A DNA stretch of 7,796 nt from SZUA-217 sp036446835 (GTDB taxonomy: Bacteria; Actinomycetota; Acidimicrobiia; Spongiisociales; ZC4RG35). The DNA lies in NCBI GenBank assembly GCA_036446835.1, contig JAZFTT010000086.1, positions 1 through 7,796 on the forward strand, in the 5' to 3' direction. The position numbers were made by a program, and so were the translations under genes. The notes below the pieces were generated by a model. The model ran no database searches and had not been told where the DNA came from. It was given only the letters and a program-made list of their open reading frames with translations. Each line of letters opens with the position of its first letter. Within the stretch, counting starts at the first letter, position 1. Shown piece by piece: positions 1 through 6,258 of the stretch.

Positions 1-302
1 AGAAGGACCTCCATCGGGAGGCCCCTCGTTATCAGAACACCGTGTTCTCTGTACGACGGAAAGACGAAGTCGTTTGGCTCCATGGCCAGGGCCGAGCCGA
101 TCTGGACTGCCTCCTGACCCTCCAACATCGCATAGGTGCCGATACGTCCCTGACGTTGCAGCACGAGCATGCGGCGATCCAACTCCCGGGCAAGAACCAT
201 GTTGCGGTACATCTGCTGATAGAGCTCAGGGTCGAGACCGGGATCCTCCCCAACGAGGCGGCCCTGTTCGTCAATGATTCGCAGTGTCTCGAATCGGCCC
301 AT
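1..302 (-). CDS. pdhA: 2-oxoacid (pyruvate-type) dehydrogenase E1 component, alpha subunit, N-terminal part; cut by the left window edge
   Basis: Thiamine-diphosphate-dependent E1 alpha decarboxylates pyruvate or a branched-chain 2-oxoacid and passes the acyl group to the E2 lipoyl domain, in the cytoplasm. Reading the minus strand from ATG at 302-300 gives 100 residues with no stop before the edge. Visible family features are an N-terminal segment like IIDEQGRLVGEDPGLDPE (residues 9-26), the helix MYRNMVLARELDRRM (31-45), LQRQGRIGTYAMLEGQEA (48-65) and the conserved FPSYREHG stretch (81-88). Family length is about 330-370 residues, so roughly the first quarter is here; the thiamine-binding motif lies outside. 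The frame stays open upstream, and an in-frame ATG at 365-363 would add 21 residues. I prefer 302 because the family homology begins soon after it and because 365 would leave only 19 nt to the divergent hisC; neither start has a clear Shine-Dalgarno site. Whether pyruvate or branched-chain oxoacids are used cannot be told from this fragment. Confidence 0.88.
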   Translation of the reverse strand, partial: MGRFETLRIIDEQGRLVGEDPGLDPELYQQMYRNMVLARELDRRMLVLQRQGRIGTYAMLEGQEAVQIGSALAMEPNDFVFPSYREHGVLITRGLPMEVL

Positions 303-338
303 ACACCGAGTTTGCCACAACTCGAACTCACTTGTCCC

Positions 339-369
339 GGTGGTCGGTGTCACAAGACCACTCATGGTC
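339..369. repeat. Cluster of short TGGTC/GACCA inverted and direct repeats in the divergent spacer
   Basis: GTGGTC at 340-345 is the exact inverse complement of GACCAC at 356-361, with a 10-nt gap. GACCA at 356-360 also pairs with TGGTC at 365-369 across a 4-nt gap, so TGGTC occurs three times in alternating orientation. CTTGT at 331-335 and ACAAG at 352-356 form a further pair around the same centre. The cluster lies just upstream of the proposed hisC -10 and upstream of the preferred E1 alpha start, as an operator would. The arms are short and chance cannot be excluded. Confidence 0.3.
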
Positions 370-372
370 AGC

Positions 373-378
373 TAACTT
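373..378 (+). promoter_or_regulatory. Candidate -10 box for a leaderless hisC transcript
   Basis: TAACTT fits the actinobacterial -10 pattern TANNNT and ends 6 nt before the hisC ATG at 385. That spacing would place the first transcribed base at or next to the start codon. There is no Shine-Dalgarno-like sequence before 385, which agrees with leaderless translation. No good -35 hexamer is visible at the usual distance, so this rests on the -10 and its spacing alone. Confidence 0.4.
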
Positions 379-384
379 CGCCGG

Positions 385-1479
385 ATGCCCCGCTACCGCG
401 AAGACATCTCATCTCTCAGCCCCTATGAAGTGGGCCGCCCCATCGAGGACGTGGCCCGAGAGCGCGGGCTCGACCCAGACTCGATCATCAAGCTCGCCGC
501 CAACGAAAGTCCGGAGGGGCCGTTTCCAGGGGTCATCGAGGCGGCGAGCAAGGCGCTGATCTCCGCCAACAGATACCCGGACAACGACCTGTGGGATCTG
601 AGTCACGCCCTCGCTGATGAGCTATCCATAGAACCCGAGAACCTTCTCTTCGGCAACGGAAGTGTTGCCCTGCTCGCCGACATCACCAACGCCGTTGGCG
701 GTCCCGGCACAAACTCCGTGTACGGCTGGCCTAGCTTCATCATGTACCGGTTTGCCGCCATCTGGTCGGGAACCGGGTACGTGGAAGTGCCCCTGGACGA
801 CACCTTCTCACTCGATCTCGAGGCGATCGCCGCGGCTATCAACGATGAAACCACCCTGGTGCTCATCTGCAACCCAAACAACCCGACAGGCACGATCACG
901 CCGAGTGACGACATCGAGGCCTTCATCGATGCGGTGCCAGAGTCGATCCTGGTGGTTGTGGATGAGGCATATCACGAGTTTGTCGACGACGACCGGCATC
1001 GCACAGCCATTCCCATGGCCGTCACCCGAGCAAACGTTCTCGTTTTGCGCACCTTCTCCAAGATCTACGGTCTGGCTGCTCAACGCATCGGCTATGCAGT
1101 GGGACAGCCGTTGACGCTGGTCGAGTTGCGCAAGGCCCAACAGCCTTTGACCGTCAATCAGGTGGGCCAGGTTGCCGCCCTGGCCTCGTTGGGCCAGCCC
1201 GGGGAGGTTCGTCGGCGGGCTGAGGCCAACTCGGCGGCCCGGCATCACCTGATGGGTGTGATGGCGGAACGAGGATTGCCCTACGCAAAGAGTCAAACCA
1301 ACTTCATCTTCTTCAGGCTGGGGGACGACTCTCGCCGTGCCACCGAGGAGTTCACCAAGCGCGGAGTGATCATCAGACCGATGACCAAGGGTTGGGTCCG
1401 GGTGACCTTGGGCTTGCCGAGCGAGAACAAGATATTCGTGTCGGTACTTGATGAAGTGTTGGAATCAACGTCGGACTGA
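385..1479 (+). CDS. hisC: Histidinol-phosphate aminotransferase (class I/II PLP-dependent aminotransferase)
   Basis: A 364-residue cytoplasmic PLP enzyme. HisC transfers an amino group from glutamate to imidazole-acetol phosphate to make histidinol phosphate in histidine synthesis. The N-terminus shows the HisC signature (LSPYEVGRPIEDV at 11-23, then IKLAANESPEGP at 35-46, including the family Asn-Glu pair), which fixes the ATG start at 385. GNGS at 90-93 is the phosphate-binding turn; NPNNPTG at 163-169 and DEAYHEF at 193-199 carry cofactor contacts, with Asp193 expected at the pyridine nitrogen. TFSKIYGLAAQRIGY (223-237) holds the Schiff-base lysine, Lys226. WVRVTLG near 337-343 supplies the substrate-carboxylate arginine, Arg339. 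Length is normal for the family. No other his genes are adjacent, so the related aromatic aminotransferase (Pat) function is possible, as the two are hard to separate by sequence. The gene diverges from the E1 alpha gene and is 76 nt from the exporter. Confidence 0.92.
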   Translation: MPRYREDISSLSPYEVGRPIEDVARERGLDPDSIIKLAANESPEGPFPGVIEAASKALISANRYPDNDLWDLSHALADELSIEPENLLFGNGSVALLADITNAVGGPGTNSVYGWPSFIMYRFAAIWSGTGYVEVPLDDTFSLDLEAIAAAINDETTLVLICNPNNPTGTITPSDDIEAFIDAVPESILVVVDEAYHEFVDDDRHRTAIPMAVTRANVLVLRTFSKIYGLAAQRIGYAVGQPLTLVELRKAQQPLTVNQVGQVAALASLGQPGEVRRRAEANSAARHHLMGVMAERGLPYAKSQTNFIFFRLGDDSRRATEEFTKRGVIIRPMTKGWVRVTLGLPSENKIFVSVLDEVLESTSD

Positions 1480-1544
1480 TTTTGCTTTCAGCGAATCGAG
1501 TACGACCATTCGCACCTAATAGCCATCTGAGCAGCCTCACAGCC

Positions 1545-1549
1545 AGGAG
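1545..1549 (+). promoter_or_regulatory. Ribosome binding site that fixes the exporter's TTG start
   Basis: AGGAG is followed by 6 nt (TCAGTC) and then TTG at 1556-1558. No ATG or GTG in the same frame lies at a workable distance, and the first membrane helix begins about 15 residues after this TTG, so TTG is the start. The rest of the 76-nt gap after hisC holds no convincing terminator or promoter. Confidence 0.75.
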
Positions 1550-1555
1550 TCAGTC

Positions 1556-4117
1556 TTGAAAGCCATCGTTTCTCTTCTTGCCGCGTTTGCGCGCCGTATT
1601 CCCTGGGTCGTAATCGCCCTGGTACTGACCCTCACCGGTATCTTCTTCTATTTCACGTCCCAGATCGAGCTTGCCACCGGTAACGAGGGGTTCGCGCCCG
1701 AAGGGCCGGAGATCGCGGCGAGCGAGCGCATCACCGAGAAATTCGGATCCGACGCCTCGGAATCGACCATTCAGGTGATCATTCGAGATGAAGACGGGGA
1801 CGTGATCACCGTCGAAGGTCTCCAGACGGCGACCGACAGCGTGGCGACCATCCGCGAATCCGAAGTCGGTCCCGATGTTGCCGATCGCGAGGATCGGCCG
1901 GGTATCTTTCACTACCTTTCCGGAGTGGAGCAGGCGATGGCTGCACAGGAGATCCCACTCGACGCCATGACGGACGAGATGGTCAAGGCCTTCTACATAG
2001 CGTCCCTCGACCCGGCGAACTCACCTCCTGACCAGATTTCATTCCTGACCCGGCTCGTGTCTGAGGACTTCGACCCCGAAACTGTTTCGGCCTCTTCGGG
2101 CATGGTCCTTGCGTTTGTCACCGCGTTCGACGGAGCCGATGCCGACGAGTCTTTCAATGCCCAGGCTGCGGCCGAGGCATCGATGGCCGAGGATCTGGCC
2201 GAGATCGAAACCGAACTCGAAGTCAGACCCTTTTCGTTCCTCCTGCTCTTCTCCGGCACTGACGAGTTCCAGGAAGAGATCGGCCAGCTATTCGGTCTGG
2301 CGTTCATGGTGATCATGGTGATCCTCTTGTTCGTCTACTGGCTGAAACCAGGCAAGGAAGGGAGCCGTTTGGCATCGATCCGCCGAACTGTCGCCGACAT
2401 GCTGCTGACCCTGCTCACCATCGTGATGGCCATCGTCTGGATGCAGGGCATCGGATACCTGCTCGAGCAGGCCGGTGTCATCGAAGCCTTCTCATCGCTC
2501 ACACAGATCGTTCCGATCCTCCTGATCGGTCTTGGTGTCGATTACGCAATTCACCTCACTTCTCGATATCGCGAGGAGATCGGGTCCGGAGAGTCGGTCG
2601 ACGGGGCAATGACCGGAGCGGTCAAGACCGTCGGCATCGCCCTTGCGCTGGCCACTGTCACGACCGTCATCGGATTCCTCACCAATATTTTCAACCCGGT
2701 ACCGGCTCTCAAGGACTTTGGGATCCTTGCCGCGGTCGGAATCGTTGTCGCCTTCTTGTTGATGCTCACCTTTGTGCCCGCGGTAAGGATGCTCGCCGAC
2801 AGGGGCTCGGAGCAGAAAGGGACCCTCCCGGTGAGCTCACTGCAAGGTCATGGGGAGCGCTTGTTGCCCAGGATCATGGAGAAGCTTGCCTGGCTTGCCG
2901 AGCACGCCGCCGTTCCCACCATCATCGTGGCCCTTCTTTTGGGGGGTGCCGGTTATTACGGCTTCACCCAGCTCGACACGGCGTTCTCCTTCACCGACTT
3001 CCTGCCCGATGACTCCCCCTATGTGGAGACCATCGAAATTCTCGAGTCAGACTTCGGTGGCGGGTTTGGCGAGCAGACCCAGGTGCTGGTTGAAGCCACA
3101 GACGAGAGGGTGATCGACGGCGAGGTGCATAACGCCCTGGTGGCTGCCAACCAGGATCTGGTGACCATCCCTGATGTTTCGACCATCGAGACACCACAAG
3201 GCGATTTCCCCAACGCCGTCTCTCCGATCGCGTTGCTTGGTCAGATGCTGCAAGGTGGACCGGAATCGTCCCCGGCTGAACTCTTGGCTGCAGCACAACA
3301 GGTCGGCCTGGGCGAGGACATGACGGTGTCTCCTGATGCAGACGTCACTCCGCTCTACCGGGTTCTGCTCGACCTGGCGCCGGACCAGGCCGGCAGAGTG
3401 ATCTATTTCGAGGGGGATACCCTCGACGCCCTTCTCTGGGACATCACCACAACGGCCGGCGACCAGGTGGACGACCTGCGCGAACGGCTTGACCAGGTGT
3501 TTCTTCCGGTCAACGAGCTTGGCGCTTCTGCGGTTGATACGTCCAACAACATCATCAGCGACGTGGTGGTGACGGCTTTGACAGAGTCTCAAAGTCGGTC
3601 GTTGTTCATCACAATCGCTGTTGCCGGCTTGGTGCTGATCATCAACTTCGTGATCGAGGATCGCCGCTGGTTCCTGGGTGTGATCACCATTGCGCCGGTG
3701 GCGCTGGTTGTGCTCTGGACCTATGGATTGATGTTCATCTCAGATATTGCCTTCAACCCGGTGACGGCCACATTGTCCGCTCTTGCCATCGGCATCGGGG
3801 TGCCATTCACCATCCATATCGCCCGTCGTTTCATGGACGACCGCCGGAGCTACGCGGACGGGGATGTGGCGATGCGTTCCACCATGAAGCACACCGGAGG
3901 TGCACTGGCCGGCTCGGCCTTCACCACCATGGCCGGATTCGGTGTTCTGATGACATCGAGCCTCCTTCCGTTCCGTCAGATGGGCCAACTCGTGGTCTAT
4001 GCGATTGGTTTGGCTCTGGTGGCGTCGGTTTTCGTGCTTCCATCGATGCTGGCCCTGTGGGATAGGTACCACCGTCGGCGTGGCGACGAGACAATTGGGT
4101 CTGTAGAACCCCTGTAA
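1556..4117 (+). CDS. RND superfamily exporter, MMPL/HAE3 type (COG1033-like), 12 membrane helices
   Basis: An 853-residue inner-membrane protein with the duplicated RND plan: one helix, a large outer loop, five helices, then the same again. Helices read at about 16-35, 244-263, 280-302, 315-335, 354-378 and 386-411 in the first half, and 451-470, 681-700, 704-729, 736-756, 776-800 and 810-834 in the second. The outer loops (about 36-240 and 471-680) are rich in Asp and Glu. Helix 4 contains GLGVDYAIHLTSRYREE, with the Asp329-Tyr330 pair that RND/MMPL proteins use for proton relay. The matching place in helix 10 reads GIGVPFTIHIARRF, so Pro750-Phe751 replace Asp-Tyr. The N-terminus is typical (RRIPWVVIAL, no cleaved signal). 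Such proteins export lipids, hydrophobic compounds or drugs; the substrate is not readable. No adaptor or outer-membrane partner gene is adjacent, which fits a stand-alone exporter in a monoderm. The C-terminus is short and basic then acidic. Confidence 0.9.
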   Translation: MKAIVSLLAAFARRIPWVVIALVLTLTGIFFYFTSQIELATGNEGFAPEGPEIAASERITEKFGSDASESTIQVIIRDEDGDVITVEGLQTATDSVATIRESEVGPDVADREDRPGIFHYLSGVEQAMAAQEIPLDAMTDEMVKAFYIASLDPANSPPDQISFLTRLVSEDFDPETVSASSGMVLAFVTAFDGADADESFNAQAAAEASMAEDLAEIETELEVRPFSFLLLFSGTDEFQEEIGQLFGLAFMVIMVILLFVYWLKPGKEGSRLASIRRTVADMLLTLLTIVMAIVWMQGIGYLLEQAGVIEAFSSLTQIVPILLIGLGVDYAIHLTSRYREEIGSGESVDGAMTGAVKTVGIALALATVTTVIGFLTNIFNPVPALKDFGILAAVGIVVAFLLMLTFVPAVRMLADRGSEQKGTLPVSSLQGHGERLLPRIMEKLAWLAEHAAVPTIIVALLLGGAGYYGFTQLDTAFSFTDFLPDDSPYVETIEILESDFGGGFGEQTQVLVEATDERVIDGEVHNALVAANQDLVTIPDVSTIETPQGDFPNAVSPIALLGQMLQGGPESSPAELLAAAQQVGLGEDMTVSPDADVTPLYRVLLDLAPDQAGRVIYFEGDTLDALLWDITTTAGDQVDDLRERLDQVFLPVNELGASAVDTSNNIISDVVVTALTESQSRSLFITIAVAGLVLIINFVIEDRRWFLGVITIAPVALVVLWTYGLMFISDIAFNPVTATLSALAIGIGVPFTIHIARRFMDDRRSYADGDVAMRSTMKHTGGALAGSAFTTMAGFGVLMTSSLLPFRQMGQLVVYAIGLALVASVFVLPSMLALWDRYHRRRGDETIGSVEPL

Positions 4118-4130
4118 CCAGGGGCAGACC
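4098..4130 (+). other. Bulged 12-bp hairpin spanning the exporter stop codon
   Basis: GGTCTG at 4098-4103 pairs exactly with CAGACC at 4125-4130, and CCCCTG at 4109-4114 pairs exactly with CAGGGG at 4119-4124. The only irregularity is a 5-nt bulge (4104-4108) on the left side. The 4-nt loop, TAAC at 4115-4118, contains the TAA stop codon. There is no T-run directly after it, so it is not a standard intrinsic terminator on its own. It could block 3'-exonuclease, pause RNA polymerase or affect ribosome release; function is inferred only. Confidence 0.55.
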
Positions 4131-4141
4131 GACCAGAATCG

Positions 4142-4170
4142 AAGGGTGGGCAGTCGAATCCCCGCCTTTT
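4142..4170 (+). terminator. Possible intrinsic terminator between exporter and kinase genes
   Basis: AAGGGTGGG at 4142-4150 can pair with CCCGCCTTT at 4161-4169 (nine pairs, two of them G-T), with a 10-nt loop and TTTT at 4167-4170. The T-run is short and partly used in the stem, so it would be a weak terminator. It ends 4 nt before the kinase ATG and fills the place where a ribosome binding site would be, so it may instead limit translation of the kinase. Confidence 0.4.
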
Positions 4171-4173
4171 GTC

Positions 4174-5160
4174 ATGGATGCATCACGAATAGCCAAAGAA
4201 GCCTCACACCTGTTGCCGCTGGCGAATCGCGCCCTGAAGAGGTATCCGTTTCTCACGCGTGAAGTCGAGCATCTGGCTACCCACTCCAACGTGATGTATC
4301 GCGTGGTCACCGAAAGCGGGCATCAACTTGTTCTCCGGGTTGGTAATCCGCATGCCAATACCCGGTCCAACATCGAATTCGAGCTGGCATGGCTCGACAC
4401 CCTCAACACGGAGACCTCGCTCGACGTTGTGACCCCGATGCGCACTGCCGGAGGTGGTCTCGTGGTGGACGAGTTCGACTCCGATCTCGGGAAGGAGAGA
4501 CCTTGTGTCCTCTTCACTTGGATGCCCGGTGCGCCTTTGGGTGACGGGGCCGGACCGTTCGGATATCGAGTGTTGGGTCAGATGTCGGCGTCGTTGCAAC
4601 AACATGGGAAGACGTGGGAGCCACCACAGGTAGGGCAGATGCGGAGTTGGGATCGGATCTTCTACTACGGCGCCGAACTAGCTCCGGTGATCATCGACGA
4701 CCCGCTTTATGGCCACCTCTTCGAGGCACCACGCCGCGGTCTTCTCAAGAAGGCGGGGAGAATCGCAACCAAGGTCATCAGAGAGTCCTGGGCAGACGGT
4801 GGTGCCCAGGTGGTGCACGGTGACCTTCATGAGTGGAACGTCCATGTTGCCGGAAGTCGGCTTTATGCGTTTGACTTCGAGGATGTGATGATCGCCCTTC
4901 CGGCTCAGGACGTGGCGATCAGCCTCTATCATTCGAGGGACTCCGACCAGAGAGATGACATCCGAAAGGCCTTTCGGCGCGGCTACGAGGAGGTTGCCGA
5001 ATGGCCGATCGTAGACGAGAGCCAGCTTGATGGCTTTCATGCCGGAAGACAGGTGATGCTAATGAATTACGCAGCGCGCGCCCTCCCGATTGGTGAGGCA
5101 GCGAATTATCTCGATCATGTGAGTCCCTGGCTTCACACTTTCGTGGCTCGATACGGCTGA
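4174..5160 (+). CDS. APH/choline-kinase-fold phosphotransferase, RdoA/homoserine-kinase-II-like
   Basis: A 328-residue soluble protein of the aminoglycoside phosphotransferase fold (PF01636 type), which moves the ATP gamma-phosphate to a hydroxyl of a small molecule or, in SrkA/RdoA, to a protein Ser/Thr. The N-lobe has HSNVMYRVV (37-45) and LVLRVGNPHA (52-61); Arg55 stands where the ATP-binding Lys usually is, as is common in this branch. Glu70 lies in the following helix. VLFTWMPGAPL (112-122) is the hinge. The C-lobe has the Brenner motif HGDLHEWN (215-222), with catalytic Asp217 and metal-ligand Asn222, then FDFED (233-237) with metal-ligand Asp234. Length fits the family. All catalytic residues are present, so it should be active; the substrate is unknown and antibiotic resistance need not be implied. 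The ATG at 4174 has no Shine-Dalgarno sequence. The stop is 3 nt before the phosphoribosyltransferase start, so the two are probably translationally coupled. Confidence 0.85.
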   Translation: MDASRIAKEASHLLPLANRALKRYPFLTREVEHLATHSNVMYRVVTESGHQLVLRVGNPHANTRSNIEFELAWLDTLNTETSLDVVTPMRTAGGGLVVDEFDSDLGKERPCVLFTWMPGAPLGDGAGPFGYRVLGQMSASLQQHGKTWEPPQVGQMRSWDRIFYYGAELAPVIIDDPLYGHLFEAPRRGLLKKAGRIATKVIRESWADGGAQVVHGDLHEWNVHVAGSRLYAFDFEDVMIALPAQDVAISLYHSRDSDQRDDIRKAFRRGYEEVAEWPIVDESQLDGFHAGRQVMLMNYAARALPIGEAANYLDHVSPWLHTFVARYG

Positions 5161-5163
5161 ACC

Positions 5164-5802
5164 ATGCGTTTCGCCGACCGCCGCACGGCCGGGGAGGCGT
5201 TGGGGGAAGCCGTAGCCGAACTGGCGCCTTCCCATCCTCTGGTCCTGGCACTTCCTCGTGGTGGCGTCCCCGTGGGCTACGAGGTCGCTCGGGCACTCGG
5301 GTGTGACCTCGATGTTCTGGTCGTCAGGAAGCTGGGTGTCCCGTACCAGCCTGAACTGGCCATGGGTGCGGTGGCCGAGGGTGGCGTGGTGATCCGCAAC
5401 GACGAGATAGTCGCTCTTGCCTCGGTGGATGAGGAGGCTTTTCGCCGAGTCGAGACAGTCGAGCTCCGGGAGATGAAGCGTCGACTGTCGTCATATCGAG
5501 AGTTCGCGGAGGCAATCGATCCGTCGGGGAGGACGGCCGTCGTTGTCGATGATGGCCTGGCTACTGGTTCAACGGCCATGGCCGGCGTGGCCGCGCTGCG
5601 TGCGAGGCACGCTGCTGAGGTTTGGGTAGCGGTGCCGGTCGCCCCCCGCGACACGACTCAGATGCTCGAAGCGGAGGCCGATCGTGTCGTTGTTCTCAGT
5701 CAGCCGCGGTATTTCGGAGCGGTTGGCGCGTGGTATCGGGATTTCGGCCAAACGACCGATGAGGAGGTCCAGGCCCTGCTCGCCGATTCACGGCTACGGT
5801 GA
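5164..5802 (+). CDS. Phosphoribosyltransferase-fold protein (PF00156, COG1926 type)
   Basis: A 212-residue cytoplasmic type I phosphoribosyltransferase fold. Residues 29-38 (ALPRGGVPVG) form the pyrophosphate-binding loop of the family, RKLG (55-58) follows, and VVVDDGLATGST (126-137) is the PRPP-binding loop with the paired acids Asp129-Asp130. The tail RYFGAVGAWYRDFGQTTDEEV (182-202 region) is typical of the uncharacterised COG1926 group, which sometimes occurs fused to hydrolase domains; here it stands alone. The base or acceptor is not known, and the hood region does not identify it as a purine or pyrimidine salvage enzyme. It starts 3 nt after the kinase stop and its own stop overlaps a possible GTG start of the next gene, so it is the middle gene of a compact three-gene unit. 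Confidence 0.87.
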   Translation: MRFADRRTAGEALGEAVAELAPSHPLVLALPRGGVPVGYEVARALGCDLDVLVVRKLGVPYQPELAMGAVAEGGVVIRNDEIVALASVDEEAFRRVETVELREMKRRLSSYREFAEAIDPSGRTAVVVDDGLATGSTAMAGVAALRARHAAEVWVAVPVAPRDTTQMLEAEADRVVVLSQPRYFGAVGAWYRDFGQTTDEEVQALLADSRLR

Positions 5803-5817
5803 ACCCTCGTCCACAAC

Positions 5818-5821
5818 GGAG
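5818..5821 (+). promoter_or_regulatory. Ribosome binding site that decides the start of the DUF3237-like gene
   Basis: GGAG lies 7 nt before ATG at 5829. A GTG at 5799 in the same frame overlaps the preceding stop (GTGA) and would add ten residues (MNPRPQRRPN) that do not resemble the protein family. The binding site and the family-like N-terminus favour 5829. Confidence 0.6.
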
Positions 5822-5828
5822 ACCAAAC

Positions 5829-6236
5829 ATGCCCTCACTCGAGGAGTTCTGCACCATCGAGTCCGAGCTTGGGATGAACGTAATCGGCAAGGGGCCCGGC
5901 GGGATGAGAATCGACTTTCCATTCAAAGGCACCGCCTCCGGACCCCATTGGGAAGGTGAGCGTCCGGTTAGGGGTGTGGACTACGTCACCGTTCGCTCCG
6001 ACGGGAACATGGCTCTGGACATACATGCGGTCATCGGTGAGAAGCGCGAGGCCGTCTCATATCAGGGCGCCGGCATCTCCATTGTCAACCCCGATCAGTC
6101 GGCGGACCCGAGAGAGCTGATCACGTTTGAGACCGGCAACGAGGATCTGGCCTGGCTCAACAACGAGATCGGGGTCGCATTCGGCCACGGAGAAGGCGGC
6201 AAAATCACTATCAGGGTTTACCTGGCCAAACCTTGA
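5829..6236 (+). CDS. DUF3237-like protein, function unknown
   Basis: A 135-residue soluble protein without signal peptide or membrane segment. It matches my recollection of the DUF3237 pattern: an N-terminal strand region, then GTASGPHWEGERPVRGVDYVT (34-54) ending in a Gly-x-Asp-Tyr turn, then RSDGNMALDIHAVI (56-69) with the Asp-Gly and Leu-Asp positions, GAGI (80-83), and a C-terminal TGNEDLAWLNNEIGVAFG (102-119) with the Trp-Leu-Asn motif, finishing in an alternating strand IRVYLAKP. Members are small beta-barrel-like proteins with no established reaction. It lies 26 nt after the phosphoribosyltransferase stop (or overlaps it, if GTG at 5799 is used) and is probably the last gene of the kinase operon. 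It converges on the crotonase gene with only 22 nt between the stops and no clear terminator. Confidence 0.72.
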   Translation: MPSLEEFCTIESELGMNVIGKGPGGMRIDFPFKGTASGPHWEGERPVRGVDYVTVRSDGNMALDIHAVIGEKREAVSYQGAGISIVNPDQSADPRELITFETGNEDLAWLNNEIGVAFGHGEGGKITIRVYLAKP

Positions 6237-6258
6237 GACCGCGTACCGAGTAAAAGTC

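Noticed and set aside
42..428. A 128-codon plus-strand frame at the left end.
   Set aside because: The minus strand over the same bases encodes an unmistakable E1 alpha N-terminus (for example FPSYREHG), so this is its shadow.
1480..1544. Search for a terminator or promoter between hisC and the exporter, including short stems CTGA/TCAG (1477-1492 region) and TGAG/CTCA (1527-1538 region).
   Set aside because: Stems are only 4 bp and no -10/-35 pair has acceptable spacing.
3047..3592. A 181-codon minus-strand frame inside the exporter gene.
   Set aside because: The plus-strand exporter reading is continuous with clear family motifs on both sides; the antisense translation shows no recognisable domain.
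4174..5160. Possible aminoglycoside-resistance gene.
   Set aside because: The fold is APH-like, but the N-lobe resembles the RdoA/homoserine-kinase-II branch and the neighbours are metabolic; nothing points to antibiotic modification.
6213..6234. A 7-bp stem (AGGGTTT/AAACCTT, one G-T pair) at the end of the DUF3237-like gene, considered as a two-way terminator for the converging genes.
   Set aside because: There is no T-run after it on either strand, the stem is weak, and most of it is coding sequence.
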